In this document: in pieces, positions 1 through 6,623 of the stretch | Layout: each line of letters opens with the position of its first letter | How positions within the stretch are numbered: the first letter of the stretch is position 1 | DNA from: a virus | Direction: 5' to 3' (one strand) | Length of the DNA stretch: 34,056 nt | Virus record (IMG/VR): IMGVR_UViG_3300021083_000537 | Location: 1 to 34,056 of that record | Notes under the pieces: generated by a model | Told to the model about the DNA's origin: nothing | Seen by the model: the letters and a program-made list of their open reading frames with translations, nothing else | Database searches by the model: none | Made by a program: the position numbers and the translations under genes

Positions 1-120
1 GATACCGGGTTTTTGCAGGCGCGGCAAGAGCCACGTGCGCGCCGGCGTGAAGATAGCCTCGAAGTTCCAGATTCGATGGACACCGGCGCAGGCAAGGAGC
101 AGGATGATGAGGTCATGCAT
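1..120 (-). CDS. DUF1360-like small membrane protein, 3' end cut by window edge
   Basis: The 40 visible residues begin MHDLIILLLACAGVHRIWNF, a hydrophobic N-terminal helix followed by an Arg/Trp-containing segment. This resembles the start of small phage membrane proteins of the DUF1360 type; the match is by eye and tentative, and the function of that family is unknown. The ATG sits inside the last codons of the glycosyltransferase gene (ATGCATGA overlap), so it is translationally coupled to it and belongs to the same leftward operon. The C-terminal part lies outside the window. Confidence 0.6.
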   Translation of the reverse strand, partial: MHDLIILLLACAGVHRIWNFEAIFTPARTWLLPRLQKPGI

Positions 121-934
121 GAGTGGTCACAGGGGGAGAGGTCGGTCGTATGGCGTCCCAGGCGGCCTGAGCGAGGGCGACATAGTCGACACCCCACTTG
201 GGAAGGAGCGTGATCGTGCCGGATGGCTCAAGCCCATCTGCGATGCGCACGTCGACGCTTCCCTGCATATATGCCCGCGCTGCTGCATTATTCGACGGAT
301 CAGAGTACTGACCGACGTGCGTGTGATTGCTGGTTCCTGGCTTGCGATAGATCGTGGTCGGGAAGACCAGATCCGGCTCGGCGTGGAACGTATTGAGCTT
401 GTGCACCAGCACCTGCATCAGAGCAACGTCCTGATGCATCTGGAGCGAGGGGAAACCCCCGGCATCGATGATGGCCTGCTTCTCGATGATGGCGTTGGCG
501 AATGGGGACCAGGGGCGCTGCAGGGTCAGAGCCTTACCATCGTTCAGCCAGATCCATCCCTCGAGGCTGCCGCGATACCGCTGCCGAATGGTGCCCATGC
601 CGCGGGAGATGCGCGTCGGCAGGTAGCGATCGTCGTCATCCCACCAGGCGACATAGGGATATTGAGCCAGGGCGACCAGGCGGTTGCGCTTGTCGCCGAG
701 CGTGGGGAACTGCTCGGTGATATTGATGATGCTCACCGGCTTGGCGACCGGTGGCAGCTGGAAGGATTGGTCATGCCGGTCGTTCAGGATGATCAACTCG
801 AGCGGGCCCTGATAATCCTGCTCCAGATAGCTCTGGATGAGGCCCGGGAGGCGAGCAGCGCGTCCATAGGTCGGGCAGAGGATGCTGACGCCAGGGAGTG
901 ACGACCACTGCTTGAATGGTGGGAAGGTCTGCAT
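113..934 (-). CDS. Family 2 glycosyltransferase (GT-A fold)
   Basis: This 273-residue protein has the GT-A layout. An N-terminal beta strand and loop (VSILCPTYGR, residues 16-25) fits nucleotide-sugar binding, a LELIILNDRHD strand follows, and the acidic motif YVAWWDDDDRY (Asp99-Asp102) is the DXD-type metal and nucleotide-sugar site. GT2 enzymes transfer a sugar from an activated donor to an acceptor. The length is normal for a minimal single-domain soluble enzyme, and no membrane helix is seen. It follows the Thr-rich protein gene by 2 bases and overlaps the next membrane protein gene, so the three are probably cotranscribed. Sugar modification of the neighbouring Thr-rich surface protein or of host surface glycans is inferred from position only. 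Confidence 0.85.
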   Translation of the reverse strand: MQTFPPFKQWSSLPGVSILCPTYGRAARLPGLIQSYLEQDYQGPLELIILNDRHDQSFQLPPVAKPVSIINITEQFPTLGDKRNRLVALAQYPYVAWWDDDDRYLPTRISRGMGTIRQRYRGSLEGWIWLNDGKALTLQRPWSPFANAIIEKQAIIDAGGFPSLQMHQDVALMQVLVHKLNTFHAEPDLVFPTTIYRKPGTSNHTHVGQYSDPSNNAAARAYMQGSVDVRIADGLEPSGTITLLPKWGVDYVALAQAAWDAIRPTSPPVTTHA

Positions 935-936
935 GA

Positions 937-1677
937 TTAGCCGCTACCCGAGTAATTCCAGTTATTCGGAATGCCGCCGGAGAAGTTGCATCCGCTGGTG
1001 GTGGTAACCGTCAACGTCCCGCCGAGAGGCTGTGCCGGGATGGGTACGAACATCCCGCCAGCCGTTATGCATGTGGTGGGACCATAGATGGTCGTCGCAC
1101 CGATGGTGACCGTGAAGACGATGCCGGCAGGGGTTTCCTGATCGGCAGGCGAGACGGTCACATCGATGCCGCCGGCGCATGCGTTGGTCGGCAGGGGGGA
1201 TGATGCAGATCCGGCCCCGACACCACCACCACTCGCAGACCAATCGGCGCAGCCGGCAGTGGTGCTCGAGGAACTGGTCGTGGTGGTTGTCGTGGTCGTG
1301 GTGGTTGTCGTGGTCGTGGTGGTTGTCGTGGTCGTGGTGGTTGTCGACGTCGTGCTCGACGTCGTGCTCGACGTGGTCGTGGTGGTCGCCCCGCAGGTCG
1401 GTGGGCAGCATGGCGTCGGCAGGGTCGGCAGGGTGAAGCAGACGCAGCCATTCTGCTGCTGCAGCGAATATTCCGTCGCCGTGCAGGTCTCGAGGAACGG
1501 GCTGCAGAGGGTGTTATCGACGCAGGCCGTGTTGGTCGCATCGAGCACCCAGGTCGAGACCCCGCCAGTGAGACCGCAGGTATAGCGCACCTGCAGGCAG
1601 CAGTTGGAGCCACCCGGAGGTGTCGGCTCGGGGCAGGGCGCGGTGGTCGAGGTGTTGGGACAATTAGGGCAGGGCAT
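937..1677 (-). CDS. Cys-rich protein with long poly-threonine linker
   Basis: About 246 residues in three parts. A Cys/Pro-rich N-terminal domain has many cysteine pairs (CPNC, CVCF, CCPPTC). Next comes a linker of about 40 almost pure Thr/Ser residues, encoded by an 18-base tandem repeat. The beta-rich C-terminal domain has Gly, Thr and two further cysteines. No membrane segment or clear signal peptide is seen. It looks like an extended, possibly disulfide-bonded surface or fibre protein; the Thr/Ser tract would be an obvious O-glycosylation substrate, and a glycosyltransferase gene lies 2 bases downstream. The start is uncertain: ATG at 1677 has GGGGATGG upstream, but in-frame ATG (1686) and TTG (1692) are also possible. 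It overlaps the upstream stop by 14 bases. I do not recognise the family. Confidence 0.75.
   Translation of the reverse strand: MPCPNCPNTSTTAPCPEPTPPGGSNCCLQVRYTCGLTGGVSTWVLDATNTACVDNTLCSPFLETCTATEYSLQQQNGCVCFTLPTLPTPCCPPTCGATTTTTSSTTSSTTSTTTTTTTTTTTTTTTTTTTTTTTSSSSTTAGCADWSASGGGVGAGSASSPLPTNACAGGIDVTVSPADQETPAGIVFTVTIGATTIYGPTTCITAGGMFVPIPAQPLGGTLTVTTTSGCNFSGGIPNNWNYSGSG
1283..1354. repeat. 18-base tandem repeat encoding poly-Thr
   Basis: Three identical 18-base units (GTGGTTGTCGTGGTCGTG on the plus strand) occupy 1283-1336, and a diverged fourth unit continues to 1354. Two 12-base CTCGACGTCGTG-like units follow to about 1378. On the minus strand the array reads as mixed Thr codons (ACC, ACG, ACA), giving the poly-Thr/Ser linker. 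It is a coding minisatellite prone to length change by slippage or recombination; every unit is a multiple of three, so copy changes keep the frame. Confidence 0.9.
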
Positions 1678-2629
1678 CGGTACCATCCCCAAGGGCCCAG
1701 TCGTTCAGTGCCCCCATGTCTGTTGGTCGCGCGCCGCCGTCGCGGGTATCCATCAGCAGGGCCAGGTAGCCCTTCAGGCAGGCCTTGCCGCATCCGCCGA
1801 GCGAGTCGGTCGGGCCTTTGGAGAAGGGCGCGATGCCTAGCACCTTGACGTGCAGAGCGAACGTCTCGTCGTGGTCGAAGCGCAGGTAGGTCGGAGTCGG
1901 CCGGTAATGACCGCCGAAGGCATATTGCTCGGCTGGGTCCACCGAGGTCGTCGGGACGCGCATGTCGACCCAGCTCGCGTTGATCATCGGCGAGCCGTTC
2001 TTGTAGATCGTGACCTGGAACTGGTCGAATGGCACCAGGTCCGAGAATTCGTAGCTGATACCCTCGATGATCAGGCAGCGATCAGCCGGGACCTTGTAGG
2101 AGATGACCACATAATCCGTGGCATAGAACGGGAGGCATACCTCGGCGCACCGGTTGAAAGTCTTCGACCAGAAATTGGGGGCGACGAACAACGGGATGCG
2201 CATTCCGACGGCGATCTGCCGATCAGGATCACCACCGAGCGGCTCTTTCTGGTTTGCACCAACCGCAGTCCCATCGCCGGGAGTCCAGAGCTTCATCGGC
2301 GTGAAGCCGACATCCGGAGCTCCGGCCCACATCAGATCGTCGAGAGGCTTGTCCTCCTTCGGAGTCGCGGAGGGCATCGATTCGACGTGCGCGAGCTGAT
2401 GCTTCCAGGAGATCGGCAGCACATAGGGGATCGTGCTGCCCGGGAGATTGAGCTTGATGCCTGGAGGGAAGCCGCGGGGCGGTGTGACCGTCGACCCGGT
2501 GACCTCGATCAGCGGATGGCCATCGGGCTGGCGGGTGAGCAGAATCGATTTGATCCCCGGCATCGTTCCGAAATCCCGGCGAAGCATCTGCAGCGCAGCT
2601 ATCAGAATTTTCGGGGAGGGATCAGACAT
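1664..2629 (-). CDS. Beta-rich putative virion surface protein (largest of four-gene cluster)
   Basis: 321 residues. The N-terminal half is Pro/Gly-rich (FPPGIKLNLPGSTIPYV). The C-terminal half alternates strands: YVVISYKVPADRCLIIEGISY, then QFQVTIYKNGSPM, then ETFALHVKVLG, ending in CLKGYLALLMD. The pattern of inducible-like loop, hydrophobic strand and terminal aromatic strand also occurs in the three upstream genes, suggesting a shared beta-sandwich fold; I see this by eye at low identity. The start at 2629 overlaps the preceding stop (ATGTCTGA), so translation is coupled; an in-frame ATG at 2665 would overlap the upstream gene too deeply. No known family recognised. A role in the virion or in receptor binding is inferred from neighbours. 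Confidence 0.75.
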   Translation of the reverse strand: MSDPSPKILIAALQMLRRDFGTMPGIKSILLTRQPDGHPLIEVTGSTVTPPRGFPPGIKLNLPGSTIPYVLPISWKHQLAHVESMPSATPKEDKPLDDLMWAGAPDVGFTPMKLWTPGDGTAVGANQKEPLGGDPDRQIAVGMRIPLFVAPNFWSKTFNRCAEVCLPFYATDYVVISYKVPADRCLIIEGISYEFSDLVPFDQFQVTIYKNGSPMINASWVDMRVPTTSVDPAEQYAFGGHYRPTPTYLRFDHDETFALHVKVLGIAPFSKGPTDSLGGCGKACLKGYLALLMDTRDGGARPTDMGALNDWALGDGTDALP

Positions 2630-3149
2630 CGGTGATGAACTCGTACTTGTCCTTCTCGGCGACATTCGGGTTGATGTACTGATAGCCGAAGAGCCCGGCG
2701 ATCAGCATCTGCTGGAAGACGTTGGTGGTCTTCGCCTGGAGGATCAGGTTATCCTTCTGCTCAATCAAGAAGTAGGTTTCGGCAGGCACGACGGGCCAGA
2801 TGTTCGGCCCGACCTTGTTGATCTCGACCCCGGTGGCCAACTGCATGTTCGGTGCGATGGTGCCGTTGAGGATGAAGCGCCATTGGACGTTGGCAATCGA
2901 TGCGTCGCCGACCACGGTCGCGACGTAGCTCTGGACCTTCCAGGTCCAGCCGGGAATGCCCTGCAGATTGAGCACGTTGATCCAACCCTGGCTCGAGGAC
3001 AGGGTGGCGATCGCGGTCTTGGTCAGGGTGTTGGACCACCAGGTCGGATCCGTATTCGATGGCCGCCGGAGAGGCAACGAGGATCGGATCAACGCATTCT
3101 TGAATGTGTCGAGCGCGAGCTGTTCGTAGGGGAGCAGCGTCAGGGCCAT
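2622..3149 (-). CDS. Beta-rich putative virion surface protein
   Basis: 175 residues with no membrane segment. The pattern WSNTLTKTAIATLSSSQGW followed by VQWRFILNGTI and a YFLIEQKDNLILQAKTTNV strand parallels the upstream 3158-3835 product, which has WSNNIDMSATLSLP, ILWRFMFNGAI and MFLIIPENQTVSFQV. The two are therefore paralogues with the same order of motifs. The start at 3149 has a good ribosome site (TAGGAG) 7 bases upstream, and the gap to the preceding gene is 8 bases. The fold is probably a beta sandwich. Function unknown; a decoration, spike or minor capsid role is inferred. Confidence 0.8.
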   Translation of the reverse strand: MALTLLPYEQLALDTFKNALIRSSLPLRRPSNTDPTWWSNTLTKTAIATLSSSQGWINVLNLQGIPGWTWKVQSYVATVVGDASIANVQWRFILNGTIAPNMQLATGVEINKVGPNIWPVVPAETYFLIEQKDNLILQAKTTNVFQQMLIAGLFGYQYINPNVAEKDKYEFITDV

Positions 3150-3157
3150 GGCCGCTC

Positions 3158-3835
3158 CTAGTTCGCAGTGACGGAGGCCTTCGAGCCCTCATCGCCGCGC
3201 CGGAGCTTCCAATCCCAGCCACGGAATTTCATGGCGATGGTGCTGGCCGACCCGGCGGCAGTGGCACGCATCACCTGGAAACTCACCGTCTGGTTCTCGG
3301 GGATGATCAGGAACATGTCCGATGGCTGGGTCATGCTGCCGCGATGCTCGCCGAAGGGGCCGAGATCGAAGGGAATGGCCCCGTTGAACATGAAGCGCCA
3401 GAGGATCGAACCATCGTAGGGGAAGGCCCCGCCGGCGACGTCGAAGCCGTACTGCGCCAGCCGCCCATACCGCCCATAGGGCGCGGTATAGGTTAGAGCG
3501 GTCATCCACGGGCCGACCGCGGCCGGCAGCGACAGCGTCGCTGACATGTCGATGTTGTTCGACCACGGCATCGGGGTGCTGTGCGCCGGCAGCGACGCCG
3601 TTATCTGCATATTGCGGCAGATCTGCGCGATGGCCTGCGTGAGCAGATCGGCGCGCGCCTGATCAGCCGGGGATACCGGTGCAGGACCGACCAGGCCAGG
3701 GCTGTTGTGCTCGATCTTATTACGGAAATTCTGGACACCTCCCGAATTCGGGAGGTCCAGGGGCGTCGTCAGATCGCTACCGCCGCCGAACAGTCGGCCG
3801 TTGTAGCCGAGACCGTGGTCGTCATTGCGCGGCAT
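3158..3835 (-). CDS. Beta-rich putative virion surface protein
   Basis: 225 residues. A Pro/Ala-containing N-terminal region has a short helix (ADLLTQAIAQICRNMQI), and the C-terminal beta domain contains ILWRFMFNGAI and MFLIIPENQTVSFQV. The domain is shared with the product of 2622-3149. The strand-loop sequence around IPENQTVSF resembles solvent-exposed strands of viral beta sandwiches, but this is a general impression rather than a family match. A very strong Shine-Dalgarno (AGGAGG) lies just before the ATG. It is the second gene of the leftward cluster, 35 bases after 3871-4398. Confidence 0.8.
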   Translation of the reverse strand: MPRNDDHGLGYNGRLFGGGSDLTTPLDLPNSGGVQNFRNKIEHNSPGLVGPAPVSPADQARADLLTQAIAQICRNMQITASLPAHSTPMPWSNNIDMSATLSLPAAVGPWMTALTYTAPYGRYGRLAQYGFDVAGGAFPYDGSILWRFMFNGAIPFDLGPFGEHRGSMTQPSDMFLIIPENQTVSFQVMRATAAGSASTIAMKFRGWDWKLRRGDEGSKASVTAN

Positions 3836-3870
3836 GAGGCCTCCTAGGGTTTACGACCGCAGCCGGGTAA

Positions 3871-4398
3871 TTATCCCAGCTTGCGATTGTACACCTTGAA
3901 GCCGGCCAGCGTGAACCACACGTTGTTGTTCGACCCGGAGAGATCCGCCAGGGTGAACGAGATCGTGGTGTTCGCGGGCAGCAGCAATGGCTTGTGGAGC
4001 GGGCCCGGCCGTTCCGCGGTGCCGACCACGGTGTCGGCATTGACGGCAATGTTCTGCAGCTGGCGGTCACTCGCGTCCTGCTGCATGAACAGGGTGTAGG
4101 GACCATCCGACACGCCGCGGATCGAGACGGCGATGAACGCGCTGTCGGCCGAGATGCGAATCTGGTTGAGCGCGGTGCTGTTCGCACCGAGCACCCCATT
4201 CGGCGTGCCAGCGGCGCCATTGCTGGCGGTATTCTGGAACGCGTAGGCGTAGGGGATGACGTTGTCCTGGGGAAAGGCCCCGAAGACATCGAAGATGCTC
4301 TGGCGGACGTTCAGGAGGGCCTTGACCAGATAGCCGGTCTTGGGGTCCTGGTGCATCAGCTGATGCAGCTGCTTATCATCGATATCGAGCAAACCCAT
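3871..4398 (-). CDS. Putative virion decoration protein, first gene of leftward cluster
   Basis: 175 residues. A short helical N-terminus (MGLLDIDDKQLHQLMH) is followed by a beta-rich body: ALNQIRISADSAFIAVSIRG, then LLLPANTTISFTLADLSGS and a terminal NVWFTLAGFKVYNRKL. The C-terminal strand pair resembles those of the next three genes in the cluster. The ATG at 4398 has AAGGAA about 9 bases upstream. As the first gene after the divergent region 4399-4518 it should be closest to the leftward promoter. No enzymatic motif. Function unknown; a structural role is inferred from the strand pattern and cluster. Confidence 0.78.
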   Translation of the reverse strand: MGLLDIDDKQLHQLMHQDPKTGYLVKALLNVRQSIFDVFGAFPQDNVIPYAYAFQNTASNGAAGTPNGVLGANSTALNQIRISADSAFIAVSIRGVSDGPYTLFMQQDASDRQLQNIAVNADTVVGTAERPGPLHKPLLLPANTTISFTLADLSGSNNNVWFTLAGFKVYNRKLG

Positions 4399-4518
4399 GA
4401 GGGTGTTCCTTTGCGGAGGGAGGGCGCAGGAGCGCGAACACCGGGTAGGCTATCAGAGTGCGATCTGGTCACAACATTTTCTTGACAAGTTACATACTCC
4501 TCATACAGGTAGGACTCC
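4399..4518. promoter_or_regulatory. Divergent promoter/operator region
   Basis: 120 bases separate the leftward structural cluster from the rightward Phd-like gene, and the stretch is noticeably more AT-rich in its centre than the flanking genes. TTGACA at 4482-4487 followed after 16 bases by TACAGG (4504-4509) is a candidate rightward sigma-70-type promoter with a perfect -35 and poor -10. The -35 lies inside a short palindrome CTTGACAAG (4481-4489), a plausible operator for the antitoxin-like repressor encoded immediately downstream. A leftward promoter must also lie here but I cannot place it with confidence. Confidence 0.5.
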
Positions 4519-4734
4519 ATGCAATACGCAATGACCGACCTGATCCGGGGGAAATTCGACGAGGCTTTAGCTATCGTCCAGCACCGGCGGGAGGAGATCA
4601 TCGTGACCCGCTACGGCAAGCCGGTGGCGCGCCTGGTGCCGCTCGAGGAGCCCAAGCTCGTGACGGATCCGCTCACGAATCGGAGCCTGGCACCGGTGCC
4701 GGCAGGGGCGATCCCAACCAAGAAGGGGAAGTAA
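4519..4734 (+). CDS. Phd/YefM-type antitoxin or repressor, no visible toxin partner
   Basis: 71 residues. The core EEIIVTRYGKPVARLVPLEE is the diagnostic Phd/YefM beta hairpin (family consensus ITRHGKPVAVLV). Members are DNA-binding antitoxins that autorepress their operon as dimers and neutralise a toxin through the C-terminal tail. Here the tail is short and ends in a Lys-rich PTKKGK. The next gene does not look like a Doc, RelE/ParE or PIN toxin, so the protein is an orphan antitoxin or has been adopted as a phage repressor. In-frame ATGs at 4519 and 4531 are both possible; AGGTAGGA lies upstream of the first. It is first in the rightward operon, next to a divergent promoter. Confidence 0.82.
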   Translation: MQYAMTDLIRGKFDEALAIVQHRREEIIVTRYGKPVARLVPLEEPKLVTDPLTNRSLAPVPAGAIPTKKGK

Positions 4735-4736
4735 CC

Positions 4737-5171
4737 ATGAGTAACTATATCGACGATGCCGGTGGCGGCGAGCGCCAGTCCGATAGCTTCCTCGGGAACC
4801 CGGACACCATCTTCCACGGGGAGAACGACGAATTCACCCGGCAACTCGACGCGCGGATGATCGCCCGCCTCACGCCTGAAGAGCGGCTGAAGATGGGGGC
4901 CGAGCCCCCAGAGAAGCTGCAAGCCCGAGTTGAGGCCGCGGCGGGAAAGGCGACAGACGAGTTATATGCCAAACGCAAGGCATCGACGCCAGCGGAATCG
5001 GAACATCGTCCTATGAAGCCGATTATCGTTATCATCCTGATTCTCTGTTTCCTGGCGCTCGTCGCGCTCATGGCCCGTGCCCACGGTGCCGAAAATTCCT
5101 TTGGAAATTCAGCGGAAAACCCGGTGAAAACCGCTATTCCCGCGCCCGGCCCGGCCCCGACAATCCCCTGA
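4737..5171 (+). CDS. Single-pass membrane protein of unknown function
   Basis: 144 residues. The N-terminal ~90 residues are hydrophilic and acidic with a helical stretch (TRQLDARMIARLTPEERLKM). One clear transmembrane helix follows (MKPIIVIILILCFLALVALM, starting near residue 93), then a Pro/Ala-rich tail of about 30 residues. A ribosome site (AGGGGAAG) precedes ATG 4737. Because the helix starts with Met followed by Lys and ends at a plausible AHGA signal-peptide site, an internal start at 5013-5015 making a short secreted peptide is conceivable, though no strong ribosome site supports it. It is separated by 2 bases from the Phd-like gene, so they are cotranscribed. Not recognised. Confidence 0.7.
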   Translation: MSNYIDDAGGGERQSDSFLGNPDTIFHGENDEFTRQLDARMIARLTPEERLKMGAEPPEKLQARVEAAAGKATDELYAKRKASTPAESEHRPMKPIIVIILILCFLALVALMARAHGAENSFGNSAENPVKTAIPAPGPAPTIP

Positions 5172-5186
5172 AATCCACTTAGGCCC

Positions 5187-5256
5187 TTGCTACCATGGTG
5201 GTTATGCCTAAATATGGTCATACGCGTTGTTACGCGAGGCTGGTCTGGCGTAACAA
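5187..5256 (+). promoter_or_regulatory. Candidate promoter plus 9-base inverted repeat upstream of HTH gene
   Basis: TTGCTA (5187-5192), a 16-base spacer and TAAATA (5209-5214) form a plausible sigma-70-type promoter. Just downstream TTGTTACGC (5227-5235) and its exact complement GCGTAACAA (5248-5256) are separated by 12 bases, and would overlap or follow the transcription start. The position, one to three helical turns past the -10 and about 55 bases before the HTH gene, suits an autoregulatory operator. The same DNA also carries a short reading frame (5195-5314), so the two readings compete. Confidence 0.45.
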
Positions 5257-5314
5257 GAAACGCCGGAAAATGCCGGGGAATTATCGCAGGAATAGAGGAG
5301 GGATTTTCAGATGA
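5195..5314 (+). CDS. Possible small basic protein overlapping HTH gene start
   Basis: A 36-39 residue reading frame (ATG at 5195 or 5204) gives a strongly basic peptide with Arg/Lys runs such as RNKKRRKMPGNYRRNRGG, and ends in TGA overlapping the ATG of the HTH gene (ATGA). The composition and the coupled stop match other genes here, and RRNR echoes the Arg-rich proteins further right. Against it: no good ribosome site, and a candidate promoter with its -10 at 5209-5214 would place the transcript start inside the frame. Recorded as possible only. Confidence 0.4.
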   Translation: MVVMPKYGHTRCYARLVWRNKKRRKMPGNYRRNRGGIFR

Positions 5315-5604
5315 CCGGGAATGATGTCGCCGCTTTCTTAGAACGCACGGGCCTGACCCGCCGAGAGTTGGGCGATGTTATCTCTGTAGACCCCGTAACG
5401 ATCTGGCGATGGGTGTGCTACAAGGATAGAGAAATTCATTTACGGCATCATGCCGAACTGATCTTCCATCATCTCCTCGTCAAGGAAGAGAAGGTCAGTG
5501 CTGAAACCTTCAAGCGTTGGATCGGGGATTTGCGTTGCACTCGAATCGCACAGGGGCCGCTGGCTGCATTGTCGCACCTGCTCCACGGGGTCTGGAAACC
5601 ATGA
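5311..5604 (+). CDS. Helix-turn-helix (Cro/XRE-like) regulator
   Basis: 97 residues. MTGNDVAAFLERTGLTRRELGDVISVDPVTIWRWV reads as the first helices of a phage-type HTH: helix 2 around TRRELGDVI, the turn, and recognition helix VDPVTIWRWV. The remainder is helical. Such proteins bind operators as dimers; the inverted repeat at 5227-5256 is the obvious candidate site. GGAGGGA lies 9 bases before the ATG. Its stop overlaps the next ATG (ATGA), beginning a run of coupled genes to at least 6619. It could also be an excisionase or transposase-like HTH, but the short single domain favours a regulator. Confidence 0.75.
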   Translation: MTGNDVAAFLERTGLTRRELGDVISVDPVTIWRWVCYKDREIHLRHHAELIFHHLLVKEEKVSAETFKRWIGDLRCTRIAQGPLAALSHLLHGVWKP

Positions 5605-5837
5605 TCACCCTCTTCCCCTCCCGCTGCTACAACGGCGGCAAGCAGCATCGGTTCCAACCGCGGGTGACCAAGCAGAAGATCCCAGGGGAGATGCTCCAGG
5701 GATACCACGGGCCTCTCGGCGGTGCAATCGCTCTGATAGAAGCCCAAGCCACGATCAAGCAGACCTATTTCGGTGACGTCTGCACCTGGTGCGGCGCCGT
5801 CGTCAATCAACCATCCACCAAGGGAACCTCGCCATGA
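5601..5837 (+). CDS. Small protein with CxxC motif, unknown
   Basis: 78 residues, beginning MITLFPSRCYNGGKQHRF and containing a CTWCG pair near residue 63. Two cysteines at each end (Cys9 and the CxxC) could bind a metal ion or form a zinc-ribbon half-site, but only three cysteines are present. There is no membrane helix. The ATGA overlap with the HTH gene and with the next gene shows translational coupling on both sides. Not recognised; the repressor-proximal position suggests an early-expressed accessory protein. Confidence 0.65.
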   Translation: MITLFPSRCYNGGKQHRFQPRVTKQKIPGEMLQGYHGPLGGAIALIEAQATIKQTYFGDVCTWCGAVVNQPSTKGTSP

Positions 5838-6619
5838 CCCTCCTCACCGCCATCCGCAGCCTCGTCCCCGGTCTCAAGCCGCGCCCGCTCTTCCCGCCGG
5901 CAAGCTCCGAGGTGCTGGAATACGGCAAGAACCCGGCGTGCCTGGCCGCAGTCGAGGCGGTCAACGCGATCGTCTTTGATGCGCTGCCCAAGGAGCCGAA
6001 GGTCAATCCGGCGCTGCTGGAACACCGGAAGATCCTGGTGGATGCCGGGCTGTCTTGGCAGGTGCGCTACCTGGATCACCAGATCCGCCTAGATGCCTGC
6101 AAGGCGCTCGGCTTGGTGGTCTACGACGACCAGGGCGGCGCAGAGCTGCTCGCCGGGCGGCCGGTGAAGGCCACCCGGCTGAAAGGATGGCGGGAGATGG
6201 GAGCCGATATGATGAGGAAGCGCTACAGCCTCGAAGGCGAGACCGATCTTCACGGGCGGATCGATGGGAAGATCGAGATCGGCAGCCTCTCCGGGGCCAC
6301 CATCAAGGATGACAGCGAGATCGTCCGTGACGCCTTCCGGGCCTTCGACGTGAAGGATCAGGAGCGTCTGGTCTATGGCCCCGTTGCCGATCTCCGCTAC
6401 TCCATCAGCCTGGGTGCGGTGCTGCGCATGCAGATTGCCAAGACCTTCCAATGCCTGGGCCGCCCCCTCTTCCACGGCTTCGCTGTGGTCGCCCCCGAAT
6501 CCTGCTGGGCCGTTCCCGAGAAGAAGGACCCCCTGCTCTTCGGTGTCATCCTCGGCCCGATCAATCGCAAGACCCGCTGCTTCGAAGACCGTTTCGCCCT
6601 CCTCGCTCGCTGGGAATAA
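5834..6619 (+). CDS. Conserved-looking protein of unknown function
   Basis: 261 residues, soluble and of mixed alpha/beta character. The N-terminus is Pro-rich with hydrophobic patches (LTAIRSLVPGL); the centre has helices such as LSWQVRYLDHQIRLDACKALGLVVYDD, and the C-terminal third has aromatic strands (PLFHGFAVVAPESCWAV, LLFGVILGPINR). I see no catalytic signature I can name. The start overlaps the preceding stop (ATGA). The next gene begins 4 bases after its stop. A protein of this size in the early operon could be a DNA-modifying, host-takeover or structural factor; there is no basis to choose. Confidence 0.7.
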   Translation: MTLLTAIRSLVPGLKPRPLFPPASSEVLEYGKNPACLAAVEAVNAIVFDALPKEPKVNPALLEHRKILVDAGLSWQVRYLDHQIRLDACKALGLVVYDDQGGAELLAGRPVKATRLKGWREMGADMMRKRYSLEGETDLHGRIDGKIEIGSLSGATIKDDSEIVRDAFRAFDVKDQERLVYGPVADLRYSISLGAVLRMQIAKTFQCLGRPLFHGFAVVAPESCWAVPEKKDPLLFGVILGPINRKTRCFEDRFALLARWE

Positions 6620-6623
6620 TACC

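Noticed and set aside
35-901. Long open frame on the plus strand opposite the glycosyltransferase gene
   Set aside because: It is the complementary shadow of the minus-strand GT2 gene; product has no recognisable motifs and the true gene has a DXD motif and good start.
1283-1354. CRISPR array
   Set aside because: Units are directly adjacent 18-mers without unique spacers and are in frame within a coding sequence.
1166-1585. Plus-strand poly-Val protein
   Set aside because: Poly-Val results from reading the complement of the poly-Thr coding repeat. No ribosome site and no other features.
4737-5171. Toxin partner for the Phd-like antitoxin
   Set aside because: No Doc (HPFxxGNxRT), RelE/ParE or PIN motif is present; it is a single-span membrane protein.
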